A stretch of 64,000 bases of DNA from Pseudomonas linyingensis (GCF_900109175.1 NZ_FNZE01000016.1:42421-106420); one strand, 5' to 3'; numbered from the stretch's first letter, positions 33,272 through 47,751 are shown. Translations and numbers: made by a program. The notes: generated by a model not told the origin, from the letters alone.

Positions 33272-34640
33272 GATGATGGCAATCCTGCTGTTCATCTGCA
33301 TCTGCGTGGTGCTGATGGCGGGCTATCCGGTGGCCTTCACCCTCGGCGGCGTGTCGCTGCTGTTCGCCGGCATCGGCATGCTCACCGGCACCTTCGATGG
33401 CGGCTACCTGCACGCCCTGCCCAACCGCCTGTTCGGCATCATGAACAACCAGACCATGCTGGCGGTGCCGCTGTTCGTGTTCATGGGCGTGATGCTGGAG
33501 AAGTCGCGGGTCGCCGAGGATCTGCTGGAGTCGATGTCGCGGCTGTTCGGCACCCTGCGCGGCGGTCTGGCGATCTCGGTGTGCGTGGTCGGCGCGCTGC
33601 TCGCCGCCAGCACCGGCATCGTCGGCGCCACCGTGGTGACCATGGGTCTGCTGGCCCTGCCGACCATGCTGCGCCGCGGCTATGACCCGGCCGTGGCCAC
33701 CGGCACCCTCGCCGCCACCGGTACCCTGGGGCAGATCATTCCGCCGTCGATCATCCTCGTGCTGCTCGGCGACGTGATGTCCAGCGCCTACCAGCAGGCG
33801 CAGCTGAAGATGGGCGTGTTCTCGCCGAAGACCGTGTCGGTGGGCGACCTGTTCGTCGGCGCGCTGATCCCCGGCCTGGTGCTGGTCGGCCTGTACATCC
33901 TCTACCTGATCGGCGTCGCCATCCTGCAGCCCAAGAAGCTGCCGGCGCTGTCCAAGGAGGAGCTGGGGCCGATCGAGTGGGGCAAGCTGTTCGGTGCACT
34001 GATCCCGCCGCTGGTGCTGATCGCGGCGGTGCTCGGCTCGATCCTCGCCGGCTACGCCACCCCGACCGAGGCCGCGGCGCTGGGCGCGGTGGGCGCCATG
34101 CTGCTGGCCCTGAGCAAACGCAAGCTGAACTTCACCCAGCTCAAGGAAGTGGCCTTCGGCACCGCCGAGATCAGCGCCATGGTGTTCCTGATCCTGATCG
34201 GCGCCTCGCTGTTCTCCCTGGTGTTCCGCGGCTTCGGCGGCGAGGTGCTGATCGAGGACATGTTCGCCCAGCTGCCCGGCGGCGTGCTCGGCGCGTTCTG
34301 CGTGGTGATGCTGGTGATCTTCCTGCTCGGCTTCATCCTCGACTTCATCGAGATCACCTTTGTGGTGGTGCCGATCGTCGGCCCGGTGCTGCTGGCCATG
34401 GGCCTCGACCCGGTGTGGCTGGGGGTGATGATCGCCCTCAACCTGCAGACCTCGTTCCTCACCCCGCCATTCGGCTTCTCGCTGTTCTACCTGCGCGGCG
34501 TCACCCCGCGCTCGGTGCCGACCAGTGTGATGTACAAGGGCGTGGTGCCGTTCATCATCATCCAGCTGCTGATGCTGGTGGTCGCCTACGTCTGGCCGGG
34601 CCTGATCACCTGGCTGCCCGAGGTGGTGTACGGCAAGTAA
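33264..34640 (+). CDS. TRAP transporter large permease (DctM-like)
   Basis: This is a 458-residue membrane protein with about 12 helices and re-entrant hairpins, the sodium-coupled translocation subunit of the TRAP system. It has GYPVAFTLGGVSLLFAGIG at the N-terminus, GATVVTMGLLALPTML and ATGTLGQIIPPSIILVLLGD, and the C-terminal ILGFILDFIEIT-like and NLQTSFLTPPFGFSLFYLRG motifs. The start is ATG 33264 with GGAGGTGCACC upstream; the open frame before it overlaps the small permease and is not used. A strong terminator follows. Confidence 0.93.
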   Translation: MVEMMAILLFICICVVLMAGYPVAFTLGGVSLLFAGIGMLTGTFDGGYLHALPNRLFGIMNNQTMLAVPLFVFMGVMLEKSRVAEDLLESMSRLFGTLRGGLAISVCVVGALLAASTGIVGATVVTMGLLALPTMLRRGYDPAVATGTLAATGTLGQIIPPSIILVLLGDVMSSAYQQAQLKMGVFSPKTVSVGDLFVGALIPGLVLVGLYILYLIGVAILQPKKLPALSKEELGPIEWGKLFGALIPPLVLIAAVLGSILAGYATPTEAAALGAVGAMLLALSKRKLNFTQLKEVAFGTAEISAMVFLILIGASLFSLVFRGFGGEVLIEDMFAQLPGGVLGAFCVVMLVIFLLGFILDFIEITFVVVPIVGPVLLAMGLDPVWLGVMIALNLQTSFLTPPFGFSLFYLRGVTPRSVPTSVMYKGVVPFIIIQLLMLVVAYVWPGLITWLPEVVYGK

Positions 34641-34657
34641 GTCTGAGCTGTAACGAG

Positions 34658-34683
34658 AAGGGCCGGTCACATGACCGGCCCTT
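34658..34683. terminator. Bidirectional terminator after the TRAP permeases
   Basis: Perfect 12-bp arms AAGGGCCGGTCA and TGACCGGCCCTT with a 2-nt loop, with A/T-rich flanks, lie between the convergent TRAP permease gene and aguA. It is a convincing intrinsic terminator on both strands. Confidence 0.85.
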
Positions 34684-34688
34684 GGCGT

Positions 34689-35795
34689 TTATGAGCCCCG
34701 CGGCGCCGGCTGCTGCTGGGTGATGCAGTGGATATTGCCGCCGCCGAGGAGGATCTCCCGCCCCGGTACCATCACCACCTCGTGCGCGGGGAACAGGCAC
34801 TGCAGGATCGCCTCGGCCTCGGCATCACACGGATCGTCGAAGCTCGGCGCGACGATGCCGCCGTTGACGATCAGGAAGTTGACGTAGGAACCGGCCAGGC
34901 GGATCGACGGATCGCGTGGCTGGCTGCCGGGCACCAGGTCCACCCCGGCGCACTCCTCGGCGCTGGCGTGCAGCGGGCCGGGAATCGGCATGCGGTGCAC
35001 GGTCAGCGCGCGGCCCTTGGCGTCGCGCGCCTGCTCGAGCACCGCCAGCGCATCCCGGCAGCGCGACCAGTTGGGATCGCGCTCGTCGTCGCTCCAGGCC
35101 AGCAGCACCTCGCCCGGGCGCACGAAGCAGCAGAAGTTGTCGACGTGCCCGTCGGTCTCGTCGTTGTACAGCCCGTGCGGCAGCCAGATCACCTTGTCCA
35201 CCGCCAGATGGGCGTGCAGCACCGCCTCGATCTCGCCACGGGTCAGCTGCGGATTGCGGTTGGGGTTGAGCAGGCACTCCTCGGTGGTCAGCAGGGTGCC
35301 CTCGCCGTCGACGTGGATGGCGCCGCCCTCGAGCACGAAGCCCTCGGTGCGATAGCGCGCGCAGCACTCGATGTCGAGGATCTTGCCGGCCACCTGGTCG
35401 TCGTGGTTCCACGGCGCGTACAGGCCGCCGTCGAAGCCACCCCAGGCGTTGAAGGTCCAGTCCACCCCGCGCAGCTCGCCGCTGGCGTTGACCACGAAGG
35501 TCGGCCCGGTATCGCGCACCCAGGCGTCGTCGCTGCTCATCTCCACCACGCGGATGTCGCCATGGGCCAGGCGGGCGCGGGCGTTGGCGTACTGCCCGGC
35601 GCTGACGCACACCGTCACCGGCTCGAAGCGCGCGATGGCCTTGGCCACGGCGACGAAGGCGGCCTGCGCCGGCTTGGCGCCGAGCCGCCAGTTGTCCGGA
35701 CGCTCCGGCCAGACCATCCAGGTCTGGCTGTGCGGTGCCCATTCGGCCGGCATGCGGAAGCCGTCGGCACGCGGGGTGGTGTTGAGGGTGGTCAT
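34689..35795 (-). CDS. aguA: Agmatine deiminase AguA
   Basis: This is a 368-residue enzyme of the guanidine-modifying superfamily that turns agmatine into N-carbamoylputrescine and ammonia. Its nucleophile is Cys357 in [11 protein letters not shown], and [24 protein letters not shown] and [10 protein letters not shown] carry the other substrate residues. Length and motifs are complete. ATG 35795 matches the family N-terminus. It follows aguB in the same leftward unit, separated by 134 bp of stem-loop repeats, and acts just before AguB in putrescine formation. Confidence 0.95.
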   Translation of the reverse strand: MTTLNTTPRADGFRMPAEWAPHSQTWMVWPERPDNWRLGAKPAQAAFVAVAKAIARFEPVTVCVSAGQYANARARLAHGDIRVVEMSSDDAWVRDTGPTFVVNASGELRGVDWTFNAWGGFDGGLYAPWNHDDQVAGKILDIECCARYRTEGFVLEGGAIHVDGEGTLLTTEECLLNPNRNPQLTRGEIEAVLHAHLAVDKVIWLPHGLYNDETDGHVDNFCCFVRPGEVLLAWSDDERDPNWSRCRDALAVLEQARDAKGRALTVHRMPIPGPLHASAEECAGVDLVPGSQPRDPSIRLAGSYVNFLIVNGGIVAPSFDDPCDAEAEAILQCLFPAHEVVMVPGREILLGGGNIHCITQQQPAPRGS

Positions 35796-35824
35796 GGGGT
35801 CACCTGAGGCAGAGGATAAGAACT

Positions 35825-35921
35825 CCCTCTCCCGCTGGCGGGAGAGGGTCGGGGAGAGGGTGGCCAGCCGAGGCACCCTCTCCCCCTGCCCCTCTCCCAT
35901 GAATGGGCGAGGGGAGCATGG
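35825..35921. repeat. REP-like double stem-loop between aguB and aguA
   Basis: Two perfect dyads occur here: CCCTCTCCCGC with GCGGGAGAGGG (35825-35848) and GGGGAGAGGGTG with CACCCTCTCCCC (35851-35885), followed by another imperfect stem up to 35921. Purine/pyrimidine-rich hairpins of this type recur between genes in Pseudomonas. It could tune aguA expression relative to aguB. Confidence 0.7.
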
Positions 35922-35929
35922 CCGTGCGC

Positions 35930-36811
35930 TTACTCGGACCTGTGTTCGCCATCCAGGGTTGCCAGCGGTCCATAGAGGTTCGGCCGGCGGTCGCGGAACA
36001 CGCCCCAGGCGCTGCGCAGGTGCTCCAGCTGGTCGAGATCGAAGCTGTGCACCAGCACGCCCTCCTCGCCCTCGCCCAGTTCGGCGACCTTGGCCCCGAA
36101 CGAGTCGGTGATGAACGACGATCCGTAGAAGTTGATGTGGTAGTCGTCCTGATCTTCGCGACCGATGCGGTTGCTGGCGATCAGCGGCATCAGGTTGGCG
36201 CCGGCATGGCCCTGCTGCACGCGCTGCCAGTGCTCGCGGGAGGTGATGGTCGGGTCGTGCGGCTCGCTGCCGATGGCGGTCGGGTAGAGCAGCAGCTCGG
36301 CACCCTGCAGGGCCATGGCCCGCGCGCACTCGGGGAACCACTGGTCCCAGCAGATGCCGACGCCGATCCTGGCGTAGCAGGTGTTCCACACCTTGAAGCC
36401 GGTATCGCCGGGGTTGAAGTAGTACTTCTCGTGGTAGCCCGGGCCATCGGGAATGTGGCTCTTGCGGTAGACGCCGAGCAGGCTGCCATCGGCGTCGATG
36501 ATGGCGATGCTGTTGAAGCGCGCGCGCCCGGCACGCTCGAAGAAGCTGATCGGCAACACCACCGCCAGCTCGCGGGCGACCTTGCGAAAATGTGCGATGG
36601 CCTCGTTGGTTTCCAGCGGGGTGGCCAGCTGCAGGTAGTCCGGGTTGGGCTTCTGGCAGAAGTACGGGGTTTCGAACAGCTCCTGGAGGAGGATGATCTG
36701 CGCCCCCTGCGCCGCCGCCCGGCGCACCAGCTTCTCGGCGTTGGCGATGTTGGCGGACCGCTCCCAGGAACAGGCCATCTGGGTGGCGGCGACGGTGACG
36801 ATGCGGGACAT
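35930..36811 (-). CDS. aguB: N-carbamoylputrescine amidase AguB
   Basis: This is a 293-residue carbon-nitrogen hydrolase (nitrilase superfamily). The catalytic triad is visible: Glu in [10 protein letters not shown], Lys in [12 protein letters not shown], and Cys154 in [12 protein letters not shown]. It cleaves N-carbamoylputrescine to putrescine, CO2 and ammonia. It is upstream of aguA in the leftward unit. A TetR-type regulator gene (aguR), which I recall next to this pair in P. aeruginosa, is not seen here. Confidence 0.95.
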   Translation of the reverse strand: MSRIVTVAATQMACSWERSANIANAEKLVRRAAAQGAQIILLQELFETPYFCQKPNPDYLQLATPLETNEAIAHFRKVARELAVVLPISFFERAGRARFNSIAIIDADGSLLGVYRKSHIPDGPGYHEKYYFNPGDTGFKVWNTCYARIGVGICWDQWFPECARAMALQGAELLLYPTAIGSEPHDPTITSREHWQRVQQGHAGANLMPLIASNRIGREDQDDYHINFYGSSFITDSFGAKVAELGEGEEGVLVHSFDLDQLEHLRSAWGVFRDRRPNLYGPLATLDGEHRSE

Positions 36812-36910
36812 GGCGACCTCGTGACGACGCGGAAGGAAGTGCCTTCAAGCTGGCAGAGGATGGCGGCGGGGTCAAATGGCAGGGTGGATCAACCAGCGCG
36901 CGCTCGTGTG

Positions 36911-36950
36911 GGAGGCGCGCCCTCGCGGCGCTGCGGGCCGCTGGCCCGCC
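36911..36950. repeat. REP-like element, copy 2
   Basis: This 40-bp segment between aguB and spuI matches 15091-15130 at 37 of 40 positions. It ends with the small hairpin GCGGGCC-GCT-GGCCCGC. The long right-hand arm seen at copy 1 is absent here, so this is a half element. Confidence 0.75.
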
Positions 36951-37005
36951 ATGAACATTCGCGCATCACCCCGCGGCCGGACCGTCCACCGCGTAGCGCC
37001 AGCCA

Positions 37006-38382
37006 TCACACCGTATGCAGGTACCAGTTGTACTCGAGGTCGGAGATCGAGTGCTCGAACTCCTCCAGCTCGTGTTCCTTGCAGGCGACGAAGATGTCGA
37101 TGTAGTCGGGGTTGATGTAGCGACCGAGGATCTCGCTGTCGTCCAGCGCGCGCAGGGCGTCGCGCAGGTTGTTGGGCAGGCTCTGCTCGACCTGCTCGTA
37201 GGAGTTGCCCTCGATCGGCTCGCCCGGCTCGATCCGCTGGCTCAGGCCATGGTGCACGCCGGCCAGCAAGGAGGCCATCAGCAGGTAGGGGTTGGCGTCG
37301 GCGCCGGCCACGCGCTGCTCGATGCGCAGCGCATCCGGGTTGCCGGTGGGCACGCGCAGCGCCACCGTGCGGTTGTCCAGGCCCCAGGACGGCGCGTTGG
37401 GCACGTAGAACTGCGAGCCGAAGCGGCGGTACGAGTTGACGTTCGGGCACAGGAAGGCCATCGACGCCGGCAGCGCCTCGAGCACCCCGCCGATGGCGTG
37501 GCGCAGGGCGTCGTTCTCCAGCGGATTCTCGGCGGCGAAGATGTTCCTGCCTTCCTTGTCGAGCAGCGAGATGTGCACGTGCAGCCCATTGCCGGCCTGG
37601 CCCGGGTAGGGCTTGGCCATGAAGGTGGTGTCCATCTCGTGGTCGTAGGCGGTGTTCTTGATCAGGCGCTTGAGCAGCACGGCGTAGTCGCAGGCCGCGA
37701 TCGGGTCGTTGACATGATTGAGATTGACCTCGAACTGCGCCGGCGCACTTTCCTTGACGATGGCGTCGGCGGGGATCCCCTGGATGTGGGCGCCGTCGAG
37801 GATGTCGCGCAGGCAGTCGGCGTACTCGTCGAGATCGTCGATGGAGTAGACCTGCACCGCCTGCGGGCGCTTGCCGGAGATCGGCGAGCGCGGCGGCTGC
37901 GGGCGGCCGTTCACGTTCTCCTGATCGATCAGGTAGAACTCCAGCTCGAAGGCCGCGCACACGGTCAGGCCCATGTCGGTGAAGCGCTGCACCACCTGGC
38001 GCAGCACTTCGCGCGGATCGGCGAAGAACGGCTTGCCGGCCATCTCGTGCATGGTCATCAGCAGCTGCGCGGTGGGCCGCCGCTGCCAGGGCTCCATGCA
38101 CAGGGTGCCGGGAATCGGCAGGCACACGCGGTCGGCATCGCCGATGTCGAGGCCCAGCCCCGAGCTTTCCACGGTCGTGCCCTGGATATCCAGCGCGAAC
38201 AGCGAGGCCGGAAGGTTGATGCCCTTCTCGTAGACCTTGAGCAGATTGCTGCGGTCGATGCGCTTGCCGCGCACCACGCCGTTCATGTCCGCAATAAGGA
38301 GGTCGATGAACTGGACCTCGGGATGTTCCGCAAGGAACTCGTTCGCTTCGTCGAGCAGAACGGCACTCGTAGCGGCCAACAT
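37006..38382 (-). CDS. spuI: Glutamine synthetase family, gamma-glutamylpolyamine synthetase SpuI
   Basis: This is a 458-residue GS-fold enzyme that ligates glutamate to a polyamine such as putrescine. Family motifs are FELEFYLID (Glu metal ligands), PAQFEVNLNHV, AKPYPGQAGNGLHVHISL and the Arg-rich NSYRRFG and PNAPSWGLDNRTVALRVP. It resembles PuuA and GlnA-like proteins and is placed as spuI in the P. aeruginosa order, divergent from spuA. ATG 38382 has AAGGTG upstream; the open frame further to 38580 is not family-like. Substrate choice among polyamines cannot be read. Confidence 0.9.
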   Translation of the reverse strand: MLAATSAVLLDEANEFLAEHPEVQFIDLLIADMNGVVRGKRIDRSNLLKVYEKGINLPASLFALDIQGTTVESSGLGLDIGDADRVCLPIPGTLCMEPWQRRPTAQLLMTMHEMAGKPFFADPREVLRQVVQRFTDMGLTVCAAFELEFYLIDQENVNGRPQPPRSPISGKRPQAVQVYSIDDLDEYADCLRDILDGAHIQGIPADAIVKESAPAQFEVNLNHVNDPIAACDYAVLLKRLIKNTAYDHEMDTTFMAKPYPGQAGNGLHVHISLLDKEGRNIFAAENPLENDALRHAIGGVLEALPASMAFLCPNVNSYRRFGSQFYVPNAPSWGLDNRTVALRVPTGNPDALRIEQRVAGADANPYLLMASLLAGVHHGLSQRIEPGEPIEGNSYEQVEQSLPNNLRDALRALDDSEILGRYINPDYIDIFVACKEHELEEFEHSISDLEYNWYLHTV

Positions 38383-38648
38383 GATGGGACACCTTATCTT
38401 TGTTAAAAATTTCAAGCACGTGCCGGTATGGTTTTGAGTCAATCCCAAAGGCCATAGGTTGTCAATAGGCCCAAATGTTGCACGCTGTTTGGGCACGGCG
38501 ACCGATTTCGGGGCAGCGCAAGGTTGCCCAACGGGCGCGATCAGCGGCCATTTGTCGTCCGTGTTCAGGTAAATCGGCAACAGTTGTCGAAAAAATCGAA
38601 CAAGGCTAATCTCGAATCAGACCCTCAACCGAAGACCACCGGTGCCCC
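38383..38648. promoter_or_regulatory. Divergent spuI/spuA control region
   Basis: This 266-bp gap must hold promoters for both directions. A dyad-like GGCCATA and ATAGGCC pair is seen at about 38451-38470 and an A-rich patch at 38588-38597. I could not fix a -35/-10 pair with confidence. Confidence 0.4.
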
Positions 38649-39401
38649 ATGTCCCGCCAGCCTCTGATCGGCGTCAGCGCCTGCAGCAAACAGATCGGCC
38701 CGCATCCCTTCCACATTGCCGGCGACAAGTACCTGCGCGCCGTGGCCATCGCCGCCGGCGGCCTGCCGCTGGTCATCCCGGCCACCCCCGCGCTGATCGA
38801 CATTCCCGACCTGCTCGAGCGCCTCGACGGCCTGCTGCTCACCGGCTCGCCGTCCAACGTCGAACCGCACCACTACCAGGGCCCGGACAGCGCACCGGGC
38901 ACCCCCCATGACCCGGCCCGCGACAGCCTGACCCTGCCGCTGATCCGCGCGGCGGTGGACGCCGGGGTGCCGCTGCTCGGCATCTGCCGCGGCTTCCAGG
39001 AGATGAACGTGGCCTTCGGCGGCACCCTGCACCAGCGCGTGCATGAGGTAGGCCCATTCATGGATCACCGCGACGATCCGGAGCAACCGCTGGAAGTGCA
39101 GTACGGCCTGCGCCACCCCTTGTACGTGCAGCCCGGCGGCCTGCTGGAGCAGCTCGGCCTGGGCCCGCAGTTCGAGGTCAACTCGGTGCATGGCCAGGGC
39201 GTCGAGCGCCTGGCGCCTGGCCTGCGCATCGAGGGCCTGGCGCCGGACGGCCTGGTCGAGGCTTTCTCCGTCGAGCGCGCGCGCACCTTCGCCCTCGGCG
39301 TGCAGTTCCACCCCGAGTGGCAGGTGAGCGAACACCCGGCCTATCTGGCGATCTTCCGCGCCTTCGGCGAGGCCTGCCGCAGGCGGGCAGAGCAACGCTG
39401 A
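38649..39401 (+). CDS. spuA: Class I glutamine amidotransferase-like hydrolase SpuA (PuuD-like)
   Basis: This is a 250-residue class I amidotransferase-fold enzyme that hydrolyses a gamma-glutamyl intermediate, such as gamma-glutamyl-GABA, to free glutamate. The nucleophile is Cys113 in PLLGICRGFQE, the catalytic His-Glu pair is in GVQFHPEWQ, and NSVHGQG is conserved in this subfamily. It is first in the rightward spuABCDEFGH unit, with spuB 37 bp downstream. Confidence 0.92.
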   Translation: MSRQPLIGVSACSKQIGPHPFHIAGDKYLRAVAIAAGGLPLVIPATPALIDIPDLLERLDGLLLTGSPSNVEPHHYQGPDSAPGTPHDPARDSLTLPLIRAAVDAGVPLLGICRGFQEMNVAFGGTLHQRVHEVGPFMDHRDDPEQPLEVQYGLRHPLYVQPGGLLEQLGLGPQFEVNSVHGQGVERLAPGLRIEGLAPDGLVEAFSVERARTFALGVQFHPEWQVSEHPAYLAIFRAFGEACRRRAEQR

Positions 39402-39438
39402 GCCATGCTGTAAGGGATTACTGATTTGCGAGGTCACC

Positions 39439-44659
<5,221 letters not shown>

Positions 44660-44668
44660 CCCCCACTC

Positions 44669-44693
44669 ACCCGGCCCCGCCAGGCGGCCGGGT
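44669..44693 (+). repeat. Hairpin between spuE and spuF
   Basis: The arms ACCCGGCC and GGCCGGGT with a 9-nt loop lie 9 bp after the spuE stop. It is the third stem-loop after a binding-protein gene in this operon and probably lowers expression of the transporter core relative to the binding proteins. Confidence 0.55.
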
Positions 44694-44715
44694 TCGCCAG
44701 CTCTGGGAGTATTAG

Positions 44716-45864
44716 ATGGCGACACCCCCCACTGCCCAAAAGAAAGCCGTGACCGACGCGCAAGCCAGGGAAATCCTCGTCAAGATCGACCGGGTAACCA
44801 AGAAGTTCGACGAAATGATCGCGGTGGACGACGTCTCGCTGAGCATCCACAAGGGCGAGATCTTCGCCCTGCTCGGCGGCTCCGGCTGCGGCAAGTCGAC
44901 CCTGCTGCGCATGCTCGCCGGCTTCGAACGGCCCAGCGAGGGACGCATCCTCCTCGACGGCCAGGACATCACCGATCTGCCGCCCTACGAGCGGCCGATC
45001 AACATGATGTTCCAGTCCTACGCGCTGTTCCCGCACATGAGCGTGGAACAGAACATCGCCTTCGGCCTCAAGCAGGACGGCCTGCCCAAGGCCGAGATCG
45101 ACGAACGCGTGGCCGAGATGCTCAAGCTGGTGCAGATGAGCCAGTACGCCCGGCGCAAGCCGCACCAGCTGTCCGGCGGCCAGCGCCAGCGCGTGGCCCT
45201 GGCCCGCTCGCTGGCCAAACGGCCCAAGCTGCTGCTGCTCGACGAGCCGATGGGCGCACTGGACAAGAAGCTGCGCTCGCAGATGCAGCTGGAACTGGTG
45301 GAGATCATCGAGCGGGTCGGCGTGACCTGCATGCTGGTCACCCACGACCAGGAAGAGGCGATGACCATGGCCGGGCGCATCGCCATCATGCACCAGGGCT
45401 GGATCGCCCAGGTCGGCACGCCGATGGACATCTACGAGACCCCGGCCAGCCGGCTGGTCTGCGAGTTCATCGGCAGCGTCAACCTGTTCGAGGGCGAGCT
45501 GGTGGAGGACGACCCCGACCACGCGATGATCGTCTGCCCGCAGCTGGAGCGGCCGATCTACATCGGCCACGGCATATCCACCCGCGCCGAGGAGAAGCAC
45601 GTCACCTACGCCCTGCGCCCGGAAAAGCTGCTGCTGAGCATGGACAAACCCGAGCTGGAGCACGCCGACTACAACTGGTCGACCGGCAAGGTGCGGGACA
45701 TCGCCTACCTCGGCGGCCATTCGGTGTACCACGTCGAGCTGCCCTCGGGTCTGGTGGTGCAGGCGTTCATGGCCAATGCCGAGCGCCACGTGCAGCGCCC
45801 GACCTGGGGCGACCCGGTGTACGTGTCGTGGATCGACGACAGCGGCGTGGTGCTGCAGTCATGA
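44716..45864 (+). CDS. spuF: Polyamine ABC transporter ATPase SpuF
   Basis: This is a 382-residue ATPase of the PotA/PotG type. Walker A is GGSGCGKST (54-62), the signature is LSGGQRQRVALAR, Walker B is LLLLDEPMGALD, and the switch His is in VTHDQEEA. A C-terminal TOBE-like regulatory domain runs from about residue 285. It energises SpuGH. Its stop overlaps the spuG start by 4 nt (ATGA). Confidence 0.95.
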   Translation: MATPPTAQKKAVTDAQAREILVKIDRVTKKFDEMIAVDDVSLSIHKGEIFALLGGSGCGKSTLLRMLAGFERPSEGRILLDGQDITDLPPYERPINMMFQSYALFPHMSVEQNIAFGLKQDGLPKAEIDERVAEMLKLVQMSQYARRKPHQLSGGQRQRVALARSLAKRPKLLLLDEPMGALDKKLRSQMQLELVEIIERVGVTCMLVTHDQEEAMTMAGRIAIMHQGWIAQVGTPMDIYETPASRLVCEFIGSVNLFEGELVEDDPDHAMIVCPQLERPIYIGHGISTRAEEKHVTYALRPEKLLLSMDKPELEHADYNWSTGKVRDIAYLGGHSVYHVELPSGLVVQAFMANAERHVQRPTWGDPVYVSWIDDSGVVLQS

Positions 45865-46763
45865 ACCCGTCCAAGCGCCTGCTGCCCTCCGGCCGCCAGT
45901 TGGTCATCGGCGTGCCGTTCTTCTGGCTGCTGCTGTTCTTCCTGCTGCCGTTCGCCATCGTGCTGAAGATCAGCTTCGCCGAAGTCGAGGTGGCGATTCC
46001 GCCGTACAGCGAGATCGTCAGCTGGGCCGACAACCAGCTGAGCGTGCTGCTCAACCTCGGCAACTACGTGTTCCTCAGCGAGGACGAGCTGTACCTGGCC
46101 GCCTACCTCGGTTCGCTGCAGATCGCCACCATCAGCACCCTGCTGTGCCTGCTGATCGGCTACCCGATGGCCTACGCCATCAGCCGTGCCAGCAAGGAAA
46201 TGCAGACGGTGTGGCTGCTGCTGATCATGATGCCGACCTGGACGGCGATCCTGATCCGCGTCTACGCCTGGATGGGCATCCTCAGCAACAACGGCCTGCT
46301 CAATGCCCTGCTGCAGGGCCTCGGCCTGATCGAGGCACCGCTGCAGATCCTCAACACCGACCTCGCCGTGTACATCGGCATCGTCTACGCCTACCTGCCG
46401 TTCATGGTGCTGCCGCTGTACGCCAACCTGGTCAAGCACGACGCCAGCCTGCTGGAGGCCGCCGCCGACCTCGGCGCGCGCCATCTGACCAGCTTCTGGA
46501 AGATCACCGTGCCGCTGTCGAAGAACGGCATCGTCGCCGGCTGCATGCTGGTGTTCATCCCGGTGGTCGGCGAGTTCGTCATCCCCGAGCTGCTCGGCGG
46601 CCCGGAGACCCTGATGATCGGCAAGGTGCTGTGGCAGGAGTTTTTCAACAACCGCGACTGGCCGGTGGCCGCCGCGCTGGCGGTGGTGATGCTGGCGATC
46701 CTGCTGGTGCCGATCATCCTGTTCAACAGGAACCAGGCCAAGGAACTGGAGGGCAAGGTATGA
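45861..46763 (+). CDS. spuG: Polyamine ABC transporter permease SpuG
   Basis: This is a 300-residue permease with six helices and the EAAADLGARHLTSFWKITVPL coupling motif region. It pairs with SpuH. ATG 45861 overlaps the spuF stop, so the two are translationally coupled. At its 3' end the last codons (ILFNRNQAKELEGKV) have a decayed second copy in the 82 bp before spuH, described separately. A fused or longer frame upstream is not used. Confidence 0.95.
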   Translation: MNPSKRLLPSGRQLVIGVPFFWLLLFFLLPFAIVLKISFAEVEVAIPPYSEIVSWADNQLSVLLNLGNYVFLSEDELYLAAYLGSLQIATISTLLCLLIGYPMAYAISRASKEMQTVWLLLIMMPTWTAILIRVYAWMGILSNNGLLNALLQGLGLIEAPLQILNTDLAVYIGIVYAYLPFMVLPLYANLVKHDASLLEAAADLGARHLTSFWKITVPLSKNGIVAGCMLVFIPVVGEFVIPELLGGPETLMIGKVLWQEFFNNRDWPVAAALAVVMLAILLVPIILFNRNQAKELEGKV

Positions 46764-46785
46764 GGTATGCCAACGGCGTGGGCGG

Positions 46786-46849
46786 GCCATCCTGTTCAAC
46801 CGGCTTTCCAACCAAAAGCAGGGCGAAAAAGCTGGAGGGACGGGCATGA
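46786..46849 (+). pseudogene. Degenerate duplicate of the spuG 3' end
   Basis: The 13-mer CATCCTGTTCAAC at 46715-46727 in spuG recurs at 46788-46800, and CTGGAGGG at 46746-46753 recurs at 46832-46839. The second copy reads ILFNR in one frame and RAKKLEGRA before TGA in another, so it is frameshifted and non-coding. Its TGA at 46847-46849 overlaps the ATG of spuH as ATGA, the usual coupled junction. Confidence 0.75.
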
Positions 46850-47691
46850 AGCGCTTCAGTTTCTCCAGCAGCATGCTGATCGCCGGCATGCTGTTCATCT
46901 ACCTGCCGATGCTGATCCTGGTGATCTACTCGTTCAACGCCTCGCGCCTGGTCACGGTGTGGGGCGGCTGGTCGCTGCACTGGTACGCCGGGCTGCTCGA
47001 CAACCGCCAGCTCATGAGCGCAGTGGGCCGTTCGCTGGAGATCGCCTTCTATACCGCGATCGCCGCCACCGCTCTGGGCACCCTGGCCGCCTTCGTGCTG
47101 ACCCGCATCCCGCGCTTTCGCGGCCGCACCGTGTTCGGCGGCATGGTCACCGCGCCGCTGGTGATGCCCGAGGTGATCACCGGTCTGTCGCTGCTGCTGC
47201 TGTTCGTGGCCATGGGCCAGCTGATCGGCTGGCCGGCCGAGCGCGGCCTGCTGACCATCTGGATCGCCCACACCACCTTCTGCACCGCCTACGTGGCGGT
47301 CATCGTCTCGGCGCGCCTGCGCGAGCTGGACCTGTCGATCGAGGAGGCGGCCATGGATCTGGGCGCACGGCCGTGGAAGGTGTTCCTGTTGATCACCATC
47401 CCGATGATCGCGCCGTCGCTGGCCGCCGGGGCGATGATGTCCTTCGCCCTGTCGCTGGACGACCTGGTACTGGCCAGCTTCGTCTCCGGCCCCGGCGCCA
47501 CCACCTTGCCGATGGAGATCTTCTCCGCCGTGCGCCTGGGGGTGAAGCCGGAAATCAACGCGGTGGCCAGCCTGATCCTGCTGGTGGTGTCGCTGTTCAC
47601 CTTCCTCGCCTGGTACTTCACCCGCCGCGCCGAGCTGCACCGCAAGCGGGCCATCGTCCAGGCCATGGAGGAGACCGTGAAAGGCAGCTGA
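46846..47691 (+). CDS. spuH: Polyamine ABC transporter permease SpuH
   Basis: This is a 281-residue permease with six helices. The EAA-type loop is EEAAMDLGARPWKVFLLITIP, and the start has a CTGGAGGGACGGGC sequence upstream. It forms the channel with SpuG. A strong terminator follows, closing the rightward spu operon. It is separated from spuG by an 82-bp relic instead of the usual overlap. Confidence 0.95.
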   Translation: MKRFSFSSSMLIAGMLFIYLPMLILVIYSFNASRLVTVWGGWSLHWYAGLLDNRQLMSAVGRSLEIAFYTAIAATALGTLAAFVLTRIPRFRGRTVFGGMVTAPLVMPEVITGLSLLLLFVAMGQLIGWPAERGLLTIWIAHTTFCTAYVAVIVSARLRELDLSIEEAAMDLGARPWKVFLLITIPMIAPSLAAGAMMSFALSLDDLVLASFVSGPGATTLPMEIFSAVRLGVKPEINAVASLILLVVSLFTFLAWYFTRRAELHRKRAIVQAMEETVKGS

Positions 47692-47716
47692 GGCGCCTTT
47701 TCCCGACCGTAACGAC

Positions 47717-47744
47717 AAGGGCCACCCGGCGGGGTGGCCCTTTT
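47717..47744. terminator. Intrinsic terminator of the spu operon
   Basis: Arms AAGGGCCACCC and GGGTGGCCCTT with a 4-nt loop are followed by a T-run (TTTTAG). It is 25 bp past the spuH stop and is the clearest rho-independent terminator of the window. Confidence 0.9.
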
Positions 47745-47751
47745 AGTTTCT

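Noticed and set aside
46764..46845. A tiny gene between spuG and spuH
   Set aside because: The segment is a frameshifted copy of the spuG tail and has no start or ribosome site of its own.
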